A stretch of 64,000 nt of DNA from Rhizobium sp. BG4 (GTDB lineage Bacteria > Pseudomonadota > Alphaproteobacteria > Rhizobiales > Rhizobiaceae): contig NZ_CP044125.1 of assembly GCF_016864575.1 (NCBI RefSeq), forward strand, positions 310,001 to 374,000, read 5' to 3'. Below, in pieces: positions 35,452-44,909 of this stretch (positions are counted from its first letter, which is position 1; every line of letters starts with the position of its first letter). The position numbers and the translations under genes were made by a program. The notes under the pieces are model-generated. The model made no database searches. It was not told where the DNA came from and saw only the letters and a program-made list of their open reading frames with translations.

Positions 35452-36759
35452 TTATTCGTAGCGCAGCGCCTGCACCGGATCGAGCCGCGAAGCCCGCCAG
35501 GCCGGGAAGATGGTCGCAAGAAAAGACAGCGTCAGAGCCATGATGACGACCGAAGTCGTCTCGCTGACGCTCATCTGCGCCGGCAGCTGGCTCAGGAAGT
35601 AGAGCTGCGGATTGAAGAGTATCGTTCCGGTGATCCAGGAGAAGAACTGGCGGATTGACTCGATATTGATACAGACGACAACGCCGAGCAGAACGCCGGC
35701 GAGCGTACCGACGATACCGATCGCAGCCCCCGTCATGAAGAAGATGCGCATGATGGCGCCGGAGCTCGCCCCCATGGTGCGCAGGATGGCGATATCGCTT
35801 CCCTTGTCCTTCACCAGCATGATCAGACCCGAGATGATGTTCAGTGCCGCGACGAGCACGATCAGCGTCAGGATCATGAACATGACGTTGCGCTCGACCT
35901 GCAGGGCCGAGAAGAAGGTCTGGTTGCGCTGGCGCCAGTCGGTGATGGCGATCTGGCGGCCCGCGGCAGCCTCCACCTTCGGCCTCAGATTGTCGATATC
36001 ATCTGGATTGCTGGCGAAGAGCTCGATCGATTGCACCAGCCCTTCGGAGTTGAAATAGAGCTGCGATTCCTCGAGCGGCATGTAGATGATGGCGGAATCA
36101 TACTCCGACATGCCGATTTCGAAGACACCGGAGACGGTATAGGACTTGACCCGCGGATTGATGCCCATCGGCGTGACGTCACCTTCGGGCGAGATCAGCG
36201 TGATCGTATCGCCCGCCTGCAGGCCGAGCTGGTTGGCCATGCCGGAGCCGATCAGCACGCCCTGCCCGGACATGAAACCGACGAGGTCGCCCGACTTGAT
36301 ATTGTCGGAGACGGTCTTCAGCTTGGTCAGATCTTCCGGGCGAATGCCGCGCACCAGCGCGCCGGTGCCAGCACCGCCCTGACCGGAGGCCAGCGTCTGT
36401 CCCTCGACGAGCGGCAGGGCCATGCGGATGCCGGGAACGGCGGCGAACTTTTCCGTCAGCGCCGCATAATCGGTGAAGGGCGCATCGACCGGCTGAACGA
36501 TCATGTGGCCGTTGATGCCGAGGATGCGCGAGATCAGCTCGGTGCGGAAGCCGTTCATCACGGCCATGACGATGATGAGCGTCGCGACGCCGAGCATGAT
36601 GCCGACGAAAGAGAAGCCGGCGATGACCGAAATGAAGGCTTCCTTGCGCCGGGCGCGCAGATAGCGCCAGGCAACCATGCGTTCGAAGGTGGAAAATGGC
36701 TTGCTCGCCGGACCGAAGCCGGATTTCGAACCCCGCTTGTCCACTGCTGCCTCTGCCAT
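35452..36759 (-). CDS. lolC: LolC/LolE family lipoprotein-releasing permease
   Basis: A 435-aa permease with four membrane helices. One is near the N-terminus (about 45-70, AFISVIAGFSFVGIMLGVAT), a large periplasmic MacB-like domain follows (about 75-290), and three helices are at the C-terminus (MILTLIVLVAALNIISGLIM and beyond). It ends in the conserved FPAWRASRLDPVQALRYE. Alphaproteobacteria have a single LolF-type permease that replaces LolC plus LolE, which fits. proS lies 13 nt upstream on the same strand, so proS, lolC and lolD are co-transcribed. Confidence 0.92.
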   Translation of the reverse strand: MAEAAVDKRGSKSGFGPASKPFSTFERMVAWRYLRARRKEAFISVIAGFSFVGIMLGVATLIIVMAVMNGFRTELISRILGINGHMIVQPVDAPFTDYAALTEKFAAVPGIRMALPLVEGQTLASGQGGAGTGALVRGIRPEDLTKLKTVSDNIKSGDLVGFMSGQGVLIGSGMANQLGLQAGDTITLISPEGDVTPMGINPRVKSYTVSGVFEIGMSEYDSAIIYMPLEESQLYFNSEGLVQSIELFASNPDDIDNLRPKVEAAAGRQIAITDWRQRNQTFFSALQVERNVMFMILTLIVLVAALNIISGLIMLVKDKGSDIAILRTMGASSGAIMRIFFMTGAAIGIVGTLAGVLLGVVVCINIESIRQFFSWITGTILFNPQLYFLSQLPAQMSVSETTSVVIMALTLSFLATIFPAWRASRLDPVQALRYE

Positions 36760-36772
36760 TTCGCCTCCGTTA

Positions 36773-38095
36773 TCAGCCCAAGAGCTTATTGATTGCCGCG
36801 TCGATGGTCATCGTCTCGCGGGCGCCCGTCTTGCGGTCCTTGACTTCCACTTCGCCGTTCGCGACCGCGCGCGGGCCGGCGATGATCTGAACGGGAACGC
36901 CGATCAGGTCGGCCGTCGCAAACTTAGTTCCGGCGCGATCGTCGGTGTCGTCATAGAGGACGTCCTTGCCACCCTTGGAGAGCGCTGCGTAGATCTTCTC
37001 GCAGGCACTGTCGCAGGCGGCGTCGCCGGCCTTCATGTTGATCACGATCGCATCGAACGGCGCGACGGAGGCCGGCCAGATGATTCCGTTCTCATCATGC
37101 GATGCTTCGATGATGGCGGGAACAAGGCGTGTCGGGCCGATGCCGTAGGAACCCATGTGAACATTGTGTTCCTTGCCGTCGGGACCCTGAACCTTGGCGC
37201 CCATCGGCTCGGAATATTTCGTGCCGAAATAGAAGATGTGGCCGACTTCGATACCGCGGGCCGACAGGCGTTCGCCTTCGGGGATCGCGTCAAAAGCGGC
37301 CTCGTCATGCATTTCGGAGGTCGCGGCATAGAGCGACGTCCACTTGTCGAAGACGCTTTCCAGGCCTTTGACGCTGTCGAAATCCGTGTCGGCTTCCGGA
37401 ATGTCGAAATTGACGAAATCCTTGTGGCAGAACACTTCGGACTCGCCGGTGTCGGCAAGGATGATGAATTCGTGGCTGTGGTTGCCGCCGATCGGGCCGG
37501 TATCGGCGCGCATCGGGATGGCGCGCAGACCGAGACGGTCGAAGGTGCGCAGGTAGGCCACGAACATCTTGTTATAGGAGTGGATCGCCCCCTCCTTCGT
37601 CAGATCGAAGGAATAGGCATCCTTCATCATGAACTCGCGCGAGCGCATGGTGCCGAAGCGCGGACGGATCTCGTCGCGGAACTTCAGCTGGATGTGATAG
37701 AGGTTGAGCGGCAGGTCCTTGTAGGACTTGACGTAGGCCCGGAAGATGTCGGTGACCATTTCCTCGTTGGTCGGGCCGTAGAGCATCGGACGGTCCTGGC
37801 GGTCCTTGATGCGCAGCATTTCCTTGCCGTAGGCGTCGTAGCGGCCGCTTTCCTGCCAGAGCTCGGCGGACTGCAGCGTCGGCATCGACAGCTCGATGGC
37901 GCCGGCGCGGTTCTGCTCTTCGCGGATGATGTTGTTCACCTTGTCGAGAACACGCTTGCCGAGCGGCAACCAGGAATAGATGCCCTGCGACTGCTGGCGG
38001 ATCATGCCGGCACGCAGCATCAGCCGGTGGGAGACGATTTCCGCCTCCTTGGGGTTTTCCTTCAGGATGGGCAGGAAGTAGCGGGACAGACGCAT
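36773..38095 (-). CDS. proS: ProS, prolyl-tRNA synthetase
   Basis: A 440-aa class II synthetase. This is the short alphaproteobacterial type without the INS editing domain found in E. coli ProRS (572 aa). Motif 2 is [19 protein letters not shown] and motif 3 is [14 protein letters not shown]. The C-terminal anticodon-binding domain begins about 340. Loss of INS means mischarged alanyl-tRNA(Pro) must be cleared by a separate ProXp-ala type protein, to be expected elsewhere. It leads the proS-lolC-lolD unit. Confidence 0.96.
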   Translation of the reverse strand: MRLSRYFLPILKENPKEAEIVSHRLMLRAGMIRQQSQGIYSWLPLGKRVLDKVNNIIREEQNRAGAIELSMPTLQSAELWQESGRYDAYGKEMLRIKDRQDRPMLYGPTNEEMVTDIFRAYVKSYKDLPLNLYHIQLKFRDEIRPRFGTMRSREFMMKDAYSFDLTKEGAIHSYNKMFVAYLRTFDRLGLRAIPMRADTGPIGGNHSHEFIILADTGESEVFCHKDFVNFDIPEADTDFDSVKGLESVFDKWTSLYAATSEMHDEAAFDAIPEGERLSARGIEVGHIFYFGTKYSEPMGAKVQGPDGKEHNVHMGSYGIGPTRLVPAIIEASHDENGIIWPASVAPFDAIVINMKAGDAACDSACEKIYAALSKGGKDVLYDDTDDRAGTKFATADLIGVPVQIIAGPRAVANGEVEVKDRKTGARETMTIDAAINKLLG

Positions 38096-38345
38096 GGCGG
38101 ATTCCAGAGCAGTTGGGATTCCACTTCAATCGCGGAATCGACGGCATTCGTTAATGGTGGGAGCGTTCATAGCTGCTTCGCAGCCGGAAAGAAACCCGCG
38201 AGCAGCGCAAGCAGCCTTCCGCAGACGCAAGTTGGCGTCCGGAAAACGCAAATGCAGAAAAAATCGCGCGTTTATAAGGGCTTGCATCAAAATCTTGTCA
38301 ACAGGAATTTTTTGCCCGACTGTAGCAAAAATGCAAAAAAAGCTG

Positions 38346-38373
38346 GTGACAAAGCCCAATCTTTGAGCTAGTT
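38346..38373 (+). promoter_or_regulatory. promoter of the alpha-r9-like small RNA
   Basis: GTGACA (38346-38351), a 16-nt spacer and CTAGTT (38368-38373). The CTAGTT form matches the rhizobial -10 consensus (CTATAT) moderately. Transcription would begin near 38380. Confidence 0.5.
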
Positions 38374-38377
38374 TCAG

Positions 38378-38522
38378 CTCACAAAACAGGCAAGGAGATA
38401 AATTCTTGCCAATTCGCGGTCAAGTCTTGGGAGGATCAGATCTTAGGCGCGCTCGTCGCAGCCCCGGCAACGGTTACAGATCACGCGATACTTAAAACAA
38501 GGCTTTTAGCCTTGTTTTTTTT
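38378..38522 (+). ncRNA. small RNA, probably the rhizobial alpha-r9 (Smr9C) family
   Basis: An orphan transcript unit of about 145 nt between proS and the DUF1467 gene. It has a promoter at 38346-38373 and a perfect terminator at 38494-38522. The body is conserved-looking non-coding sequence with GGCAAGGA and a TTGCC partner forming a 5' hairpin (38389-38409). The Smr9C small RNA of Sinorhizobium meliloti is about 149 nt long and, as I recall it, sits in the same gap upstream of proS. Its identity rests on size and context and on memory of that context, not on alignment. Confidence 0.65.
38494..38522 (+). terminator. intrinsic terminator of the alpha-r9-like small RNA
   Basis: AAAACAAGGCT (38494-38504) pairs with AGCCTTGTTTT (38508-38518), then further T residues. 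This is a classical Rho-independent terminator. Confidence 0.9.
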
Positions 38523-38678
38523 GGTTTTTCGGTCCATTCCCTAACGTGAACATCAGAGAATTGACGTAACGGCAGACATCGCTGCCGCCGCGTGAGCTCT
38601 TTGCATCATGTTGATGACAGCCGTATGACGGCATTTTCGCTGGCGCTAACACATATGCTCAAAGATTGAGCAAAAGCC

Positions 38679-38960
38679 CTATTCGATATTGAAGCTCGGG
38701 CCGATCTGCGGCAGGGCATCGAAGCCCCAGCCGAAATAGGTCGAAGACACGTACCAGGCGCCGTAGATGATCGCCGAAATCACTGTCGTCAGCGAGAAGA
38801 CGAAGAGCGGCCGGAAGCGCGCCGGAGCGCTCGGAACCGTGCCGAGCACCACCTCATTGTCTTCCGCCTGGGTGCGCAGACCGATCGGCAGAACGGCGAA
38901 TAGCGTGAGCCACCAGACGATGAAATAGACGGCGAAGCCCTGTAGGAAAATCTGCAGCAT
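38679..38960 (-). CDS. DUF1467 family small membrane protein
   Basis: A 93-aa protein with two membrane helices (about 8-27, VYFIVWWLTLFAVLPIGL; about 55-75). The conserved segment LFAVLPIGLRTQAEDNEVVLG, followed by GTVPSAPARF, defines DUF1467. The start is MLQIFLQGF at 38960; a longer form adds four codons. It is the last gene of the mce-rnj-birA-nuo strand. Its function is unknown. Confidence 0.85.
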   Translation of the reverse strand: MLQIFLQGFAVYFIVWWLTLFAVLPIGLRTQAEDNEVVLGTVPSAPARFRPLFVFSLTTVISAIIYGAWYVSSTYFGWGFDALPQIGPSFNIE

Positions 38961-39082
38961 GGCGGGTCCCAAATCGCGTTACGACCATCGCAACGCCGCG
39001 CTTATAGAGTGGAATGGCGCAAAGCTCAAATCACGCCGCGACCAATGCTGGGGACTAGGTCACTCTGCCGCAGAAGCGGCTG

Positions 39083-39487
39083 TCAGACCTGCTCGAGCTC
39101 GATCAGTGTGCCGAAGAAATCCTTGGGATGCAGGAAGAGCACCGGCTTGCCATGGGCGCCGGTCTTCGGCTCGCCATTGCCAAGCACCCTCGCCCCTGAG
39201 GTGATCAGATGGTCGCGGGCGGCGGTGATGTCGGCGACCTCGTAGCAGATGTGGTGCATGCCGCCCGATGGGCTCTTTTCGAGGAAGGCGGCGATCGGCG
39301 AGTTCTCGCCGAGCGGTTCCAAGAGCTCGACCTTGGTATTGTCGAGCTCGACGAAGACGACGGTGACGCCGTGCTCCGGTAGGGGCTGCGGCGCCGATAC
39401 CCTGGCGCCGAGCGTATCGCGGTAGCTGGCCGTCGCAGCGGCGAGATCGGGGACGGCAATCGCGATGTGATTGACGCGGCCGAGCAT
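39083..39487 (-). CDS. mce: methylmalonyl-CoA epimerase
   Basis: A 134-aa VOC-fold protein of epimerase length. It begins MLGRVNHIAIAVPDLAAATA, with His7 as metal ligand, then FVELDNTKVELLEPLGE, GGMHHICYEVADI (second His pair) and a C-terminal HPKDFFGTLIELEQV (Glu ligand). It converts (2S)- to (2R)-methylmalonyl-CoA in propionate metabolism. It lies 2 nt after rnj and is probably co-transcribed with it. Confidence 0.93.
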   Translation of the reverse strand: MLGRVNHIAIAVPDLAAATASYRDTLGARVSAPQPLPEHGVTVVFVELDNTKVELLEPLGENSPIAAFLEKSPSGGMHHICYEVADITAARDHLITSGARVLGNGEPKTGAHGKPVLFLHPKDFFGTLIELEQV

Positions 39488-39489
39488 GA

Positions 39490-41160
39490 TCAGACCTTGG
39501 TCAGGAAGGCGGTGACGACGGGCTTCTTGCCCCAGGCGTGGTTGGCGGCGGCGCGCACGGCGCGGCGGATCGCCTCCTGCACCATGTCGAGATCCTTGCG
39601 GCGGGCGCGCGGAATGCTCTCGACAGCGCCGATGACGGCGTCGAACAGCGTGTCTTCCATCTCGTCGCCTTCGTCGTCATAAACCGGCAGACCGATGGCG
39701 ACGAGATCCGGCTCGCCGATGATGTCGTAGCGGCTGTCGAGCACAACGTTGACGGCGACATGACCGACATAGGCGAGCTTCTTACGCTCGCCGATACCCA
39801 TCTCGTCGAAATCGCCGATCAGCGAGCCGTCCTTGTAGATGCGGCCATGCGGGGCTTCGTCGATGACTTCGGCCGGACCAGGTGCCAAACGCAGGATGTC
39901 ACCATTGCGTACGCGCGGCACGCTTGCGATGCCGGACTGCTCCGCCAGCTCCTTATGCGCCGTCAGATGCGTCGCCTCGCCGTGGACGGGCACGACGATC
40001 TTCGGGCGAACCAGCTGATACATCTTTTGCAGCTCGTTACGGCGCGGATGGCCGGAAACGTGGACCAGCGCTTCACCGTCGGTGATGATATGGACGCCTT
40101 GCTCGACGAGGCCGTTCTTGATGTCCTGGATCGCCTTCTCGTTGCCCGGGATGGCGCGCGAGGAGAAGACGACGATATCGCCGGCGGCGAGCGCCACATT
40201 GCGCATCTCGTCGCGCGAGAGCTTGGCGAGTGCGGCGCGCGGTTCGCCCTGGCTGCCGGTCAGGATCACCACGACCTTGTCGCGCGGGATGTAGCCGTAT
40301 TCGTCTTCGGAGATGAAGGGCTTGATGCCTTCCATGATGCCGATGTCGCGCGAGACGTCGACGACGCGCTTCAGCGAGCTGCCGAGCAGCAGCACTTCGC
40401 GGCCGGCGGCCTCAGCAGCCTCGGCGACGGTGCGGATACGGCCGACATTCGAGGAGAAGGTGGTGATCGCCACGCGTCCCTCGGCATTCTCGATGATCTT
40501 GCGCAGGCTTTCCGAGACGTCCTTCTCCGAGGGCGAGACGCCGTCGCGCAGGGCGTTGGTGGAATCGCACATCAGCGCCAGAACGCCTTCGTCGCCGAGT
40601 TGGCGGAAGCGGTTTTCGTCGGTCAGCGGCCCGAGCGACGGCTCGTGGTCGATCTTCCAGTCACCGGTGTGAATGACGTTGCCGAGCGGCGTGCGGATCA
40701 TCAGCGACATCGGCTCGGGGATCGAGTGGTTGACGGCGACGCCTTCGATGCTGAAGGGGCCGACATTGATCGTGTCGCCTGCCTTGAAAATCGTGACCGG
40801 CACTTCGCCGATCGCGTCCTTCTCGAAATTGCGCTTGGCTTCGAGCAGGCCCGCGGTAAAGGGCGAGGCATAGACAGGAACATTGAGGCCCGGCCAGAGA
40901 TCGGCCAGCGCGCCGTAGTGATCCTCATGGGCGTGGGTGATGATGATCGCCTTCAGGCTTTTGCGCTCGGTGGCGAGATAACGGATATCGGGCAGCACGA
41001 GATCGACGCCCGGCAGGTCCGGACCCGGAAAGGTCACGCCGCAATCGACCATGATCCACTGGCGGTGATCCGCGGGGCCATAGCCGTACAGAGCGAGATT
41101 CATGCCGATCTCGCCGACGCCGCCCAGCGGAAGAAATACCAGTTCGTCTTGTTTCGCCAT
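39490..41160 (-). CDS. rnj: RNase J
   Basis: A 556-aa metallo-beta-lactamase/beta-CASP ribonuclease. The metal motif is IITHAHEDHYGAL (H-x-H-x-D-H), followed by HTGDWKID and the beta-CASP stretch (NVGRIRTVAEAAEAAGR, ILTGSQGEPRAALAKL, HVSGHPRRNELQKM). It combines 5' exonuclease and endonuclease activity; in alphaproteobacteria it matures rRNA and influences RNA turnover. birA lies 9 nt upstream in the same unit. Confidence 0.95.
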   Translation of the reverse strand: MAKQDELVFLPLGGVGEIGMNLALYGYGPADHRQWIMVDCGVTFPGPDLPGVDLVLPDIRYLATERKSLKAIIITHAHEDHYGALADLWPGLNVPVYASPFTAGLLEAKRNFEKDAIGEVPVTIFKAGDTINVGPFSIEGVAVNHSIPEPMSLMIRTPLGNVIHTGDWKIDHEPSLGPLTDENRFRQLGDEGVLALMCDSTNALRDGVSPSEKDVSESLRKIIENAEGRVAITTFSSNVGRIRTVAEAAEAAGREVLLLGSSLKRVVDVSRDIGIMEGIKPFISEDEYGYIPRDKVVVILTGSQGEPRAALAKLSRDEMRNVALAAGDIVVFSSRAIPGNEKAIQDIKNGLVEQGVHIITDGEALVHVSGHPRRNELQKMYQLVRPKIVVPVHGEATHLTAHKELAEQSGIASVPRVRNGDILRLAPGPAEVIDEAPHGRIYKDGSLIGDFDEMGIGERKKLAYVGHVAVNVVLDSRYDIIGEPDLVAIGLPVYDDEGDEMEDTLFDAVIGAVESIPRARRKDLDMVQEAIRRAVRAAANHAWGKKPVVTAFLTKV

Positions 41161-41169
41161 TAGGTCCTA

Positions 41170-41934
41170 CTATCCAAAGAAAACGTCGCCGGCGGCGATC
41201 TGCATCATCCTGCCTGCGCCGGTATCGAGCATCAACAGCCCATTATCATCAATTCCAGCGAAATGGCCGGAAATCGACCTGTCCGGTAAATTCACGGTAA
41301 TCTTCTCGCCGACGCCGCAGGCGACTTCGCGCCAGCGCGCGGTGATTTCCTTGATGCCGCGGCCGGCGTTCCAGACATCCAGCACTTCGGCCATCGAGGC
41401 GAAGAGATGGGCGAAGAGCTCCTCGGGCGAGGCCGAGCTGCCCTGCTCGCGCAGACATGTCACCGGATACATCGGGTTGTCAGGCATGACCGAGACATTG
41501 ATGCCGATGCCGATCACCAGCGCATAGCGCCCGTCCGGCAGCTGCTCGCCTTCGACGAGGATGCCGCAGGTCTTCTTGCGTCCGATCAGGATGTCGTTCG
41601 GCCATTTGACCTCGAGCGGCTCGGCGCCCGGCGGCAGGACCTGGCGGATCGCCTGATGGACAGCGACAGCAATCGCCAGCGGCAGCGATCCCATGCGCTC
41701 CATCGGAGCCAGATCGATCAGAAGAAGGGAAGAATAGAGATTGCCGGGTTCGGAGACCCACGGGCGTCCGCGGCGGCCGCGGCCGCCGGTCTGCCTGACC
41801 GCGGTCACCCAGAGGAGGCCGGGGTCCCCTGCCCGGGCTCGGGCAAGGCATTCTGTGTTGGTCGAAGGTGTCTCCGTCAGGGCTTCGTGCCTGATATCGC
41901 CGAGCGATATCCGGCGCCGCGCTGGAGACATCAT
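41170..41934 (-). CDS. birA: BirA, biotin--[acetyl-CoA-carboxylase] ligase
   Basis: A 254-aa catalytic-only biotin ligase with no N-terminal DNA-binding domain, unlike E. coli BirA. The biotinyl-AMP loop is GGRGRRGRPWVSEPGNLYSS. The downstream LEVKWPNDILIGRKKTCGIL segment carries the catalytic KWPND lysine. It attaches biotin to carboxylase carrier proteins. Its ATG overlaps the nuoN stop as TGATG, so it is translated as part of the nuo operon, a placement conserved in rhizobia. Confidence 0.94.
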   Translation of the reverse strand: MMSPARRRISLGDIRHEALTETPSTNTECLARARAGDPGLLWVTAVRQTGGRGRRGRPWVSEPGNLYSSLLLIDLAPMERMGSLPLAIAVAVHQAIRQVLPPGAEPLEVKWPNDILIGRKKTCGILVEGEQLPDGRYALVIGIGINVSVMPDNPMYPVTCLREQGSSASPEELFAHLFASMAEVLDVWNAGRGIKEITARWREVACGVGEKITVNLPDRSISGHFAGIDDNGLLMLDTGAGRMMQIAAGDVFFG

Positions 41935-43385
41935 CAGAACAGCGTCGCTGCCGCCAGCTCAGCCGCACCGCCGATCGGACCGCCGATGAGAACATAGGCG
42001 AGAACGAACAGGCCGGAGAGACCGTAGACCAGCTTGAGGGCGCCGGAGACGCGGGCAAACTCGCCCTTGGCTTCATCGAACCACATCAGCTTGATGACGC
42101 GCAGGTAGTAGTAAGCGCCGACGACCGATGCGAGAACGCCGATGATGGCGAGCGCATAGAGCTTGGCTTCGATGGCTGCGACGAAGACGAAGTACTTCGC
42201 GAAAAAGCCAGCGAGCGGCGGGATACCGGCAAGCGAGAACATCAGGATGGTGAGAACCGTCGCCATGAACGGGTTGGTGCTCGAGAGACCCGCCAGATCG
42301 TCGATCGCTTCGACAACGGTGCCATCCTTGCGGCGCATCGACATGATGATCGCAAAGGAACCGAGCGTCATGACCATGTAGATGACCATGTAGAGCATGA
42401 CGCCGGAGACGCCCGTCTGGTTGCCGGCTGCGAGGCCGACCAGCGCATAACCCATGTGACCGATCGACGAATAGGCCATCAGTCGCTTGATGTTCTTCTG
42501 GCCGATAGCCGCGAAGGAGCCAAGCAGCATAGAGGCGATCGAGATGAAGACCACGACCTGCTGCCAGTCAGCCATGATCGGCTGGAAGGCGGTGATGACG
42601 ATACGCGTCATCATGGCCATGGCGGCAACCTTCGGAGCGCTCGCCAGGAAGGCGGTGACCGGGGTCGGCGCACCTTCGTAAACGTCGGGCGTCCACATGT
42701 GGAACGGCACGGCCGAGATCTTGAAGGCGATACCGGCGAGGATGAAGACCAGGCCGAAGATCAGGCCGAGCGAACGCGCGCCTTCGACATTGAGCGCCTG
42801 GGCGATATCGGCGAAGTGCGTATGGCCGGTGAAGCCATAGACCAGCGACATGCCGTAGAGCAGCATGCCCGAGGACAGCGCGCCGAGGACGAAATACTTC
42901 AGGCCGGCTTCCGTCGACTTGACGCTGTCGCGGTTGATCGCAGCGACGACGTAGATCGCCAGCGACTGCAGCTCGAGGCCGAGATAGAGCGCGATCAGGT
43001 CGTTTGCCGAGATCATCAGCATGATGCCGAGGGTGCAGAGCACGAGGAGAACCGGGAACTCGAACTTGTCGAGCTGATTTTCCTTGGCGTGGCCGAGCGA
43101 CATGAAGAGTGCCACGAAGGAGCCGGTCAGCGCCGTCACCTTCATGAAGCGGGAGAAGCCGTCCGCCTTGTAGACGCCGCCAAAGGCGAGGCCGTTGGAC
43201 GGGATGAAGATCAGCCAGAGAGCTGCAGCCGCGAACAGGATCATGGCGAGCACGCTCACCAGACGCCCGGACCGCTCGCCCGTGAAGACACCGATCATCA
43301 GCAGGACAAGGGCGCCTACCGCGAGGATAAGCTCCGGCGCGGTGAGATGCAGGCTTGCAAGAATGGTTTCAGCGGTCATGTCCAA
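41934..43385 (-). CDS. nuoN: NuoN, NADH-quinone oxidoreductase subunit N
   Basis: A 483-aa antiporter-like membrane subunit with about 14 helices. It has MRIVITAF and [24 protein letters not shown], the conserved complex I antiporter stretch with proton-path lysines. It is one of three such proton-pumping subunits (with NuoL and NuoM). nuoM lies 12 nt upstream. Confidence 0.96.
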   Translation of the reverse strand: MDMTAETILASLHLTAPELILAVGALVLLMIGVFTGERSGRLVSVLAMILFAAAALWLIFIPSNGLAFGGVYKADGFSRFMKVTALTGSFVALFMSLGHAKENQLDKFEFPVLLVLCTLGIMLMISANDLIALYLGLELQSLAIYVVAAINRDSVKSTEAGLKYFVLGALSSGMLLYGMSLVYGFTGHTHFADIAQALNVEGARSLGLIFGLVFILAGIAFKISAVPFHMWTPDVYEGAPTPVTAFLASAPKVAAMAMMTRIVITAFQPIMADWQQVVVFISIASMLLGSFAAIGQKNIKRLMAYSSIGHMGYALVGLAAGNQTGVSGVMLYMVIYMVMTLGSFAIIMSMRRKDGTVVEAIDDLAGLSSTNPFMATVLTILMFSLAGIPPLAGFFAKYFVFVAAIEAKLYALAIIGVLASVVGAYYYLRVIKLMWFDEAKGEFARVSGALKLVYGLSGLFVLAYVLIGGPIGGAAELAAATLF

Positions 43386-43397
43386 AAAGTCCCGTCA

Positions 43398-44909
43398 TCA
43401 GTTCATCGACAGCGCAACGTTCTGCGCTGCGTGTACGGCGGCCGTATAATTGTTCACCAGCATGTCAACCGAAGCGGCCGTCGCATCGAAGACCGGAGCC
43501 GGATAGACACCGAAGAAGATGGTCAGCGCGATCAGCGGGTAGAGCAGCATCTGCTCACGCGGCGAAAGATCGAGCAGAGCCTTCAGCTTTTCCTTTTCAA
43601 GCGCACCGAAGATCACGCGGCGATAGAGCCACAGAGCGTAGGCAGCCGACAGGATGACGCCGGTGGCAGCGAAGAGTGCAACCCAGGTGTTGGCGCGGAA
43701 GACGCCGATCAGGGTCAGGAATTCGCCGATGAAGCCCGAGGTGCCCGGCAGACCGACATTGGCCATGGTGAAGACCATCATCGCCACTGCGTATTTCGGC
43801 ATGTTGTTGACCAGGCCGCCATAGGCCGCGATCTCGCGGGTATGGGTGCGGTCGTAAACGACGCCGACGCAGAGGAAGAGCGCGCCAGAGACGATGCCGT
43901 GCGACAGCATCTGGAAGATCGAGCCCTGAACGCCCTGCATGTTGGCGGCGAAGATGCCCATGGTCACGTAGCCCATGTGCGCTACCGACGAGTAGGCGAT
44001 CAGCTTCTTGATGTCGTCCTGCATCATCGCCACCAGCGAGGTGTAGATGATGGCGATGACGGACAGTGCGAAGACCATCGGCGCGAAGAAGTCGGAGGCA
44101 ACAGGGAACATGCCGAGCGAGAAGCGGATCAGGCCGTAGCCGCCGAGCTTCAGGAGCACGCCTGCCAGGATGACGGAGCCGGCCGTCGGCGCCTGAACGT
44201 GCGCGTCGGGAAGCCAGGTGTGAACCGGCCACATCGGCATCTTGACGGCGAAGGAGGCGAAGAAGGCCAGCCATAGCCATGTCTGCATCTGCGGCGGGAA
44301 CTTGTAGGCGAGCAGCGCCGAGATATCGGTCGTGCCGGCCTGCCAGTACATCGCCATGATGGCGAGCAGCATCAGCACCGAGCCGAGCAGCGTGTAGAGG
44401 AAGAACTTGTAGCTCGCATAGACGCGGTTCGCGCCACCCCAGACACCGATGATCAGGAACATCGGGATGAGGCCGGCTTCGAAGAAGACGTAGAAGAGCA
44501 CGATATCGAGCGACACGAAGACACCGACCATCATCACTTCGAGGATGAGGAAGGCGATCATGTATTCCTTCAGGCGCTTCTCGATCGAGAGCCAGCTTGC
44601 CAGCACGCAGAAGGGCATGAGGAAGGTCGACAGGATGACGAACAGCATCGAGATGCCGTCGACGCCGACATGGTAGCCGATGCCGGTACCGAGCCAGGCG
44701 TGCTTCTCGACCATCTGGAAGCCCGGATTGGCGTTATCGAAGCCAGTCCAGATCAGGAGCGACAGCAGGAACGTGACGATCGTCGTGATCAACGAGATGT
44801 TGAGCACGTTGCGGCGGCCGTTCGGGCCGTTTTCATTCATCAGCAGCAGAAGCACCACGCCGACGAGCGGCAGGAAGGTGACCGTTGTAAGAATAGGCCA
44901 ATCGGTCAT
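43398..44909 (-). CDS. nuoM: NuoM, NADH-quinone oxidoreductase subunit M
   Basis: A 503-aa antiporter-like subunit. It has [20 protein letters not shown] with the key proton-path glutamate, [20 protein letters not shown], and [18 protein letters not shown]. Its start codon overlaps the nuoL stop by 1 nt (44909), giving coupling. It pumps protons across the inner membrane. Confidence 0.97.
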   Translation of the reverse strand: MTDWPILTTVTFLPLVGVVLLLLMNENGPNGRRNVLNISLITTIVTFLLSLLIWTGFDNANPGFQMVEKHAWLGTGIGYHVGVDGISMLFVILSTFLMPFCVLASWLSIEKRLKEYMIAFLILEVMMVGVFVSLDIVLFYVFFEAGLIPMFLIIGVWGGANRVYASYKFFLYTLLGSVLMLLAIMAMYWQAGTTDISALLAYKFPPQMQTWLWLAFFASFAVKMPMWPVHTWLPDAHVQAPTAGSVILAGVLLKLGGYGLIRFSLGMFPVASDFFAPMVFALSVIAIIYTSLVAMMQDDIKKLIAYSSVAHMGYVTMGIFAANMQGVQGSIFQMLSHGIVSGALFLCVGVVYDRTHTREIAAYGGLVNNMPKYAVAMMVFTMANVGLPGTSGFIGEFLTLIGVFRANTWVALFAATGVILSAAYALWLYRRVIFGALEKEKLKALLDLSPREQMLLYPLIALTIFFGVYPAPVFDATAASVDMLVNNYTAAVHAAQNVALSMN

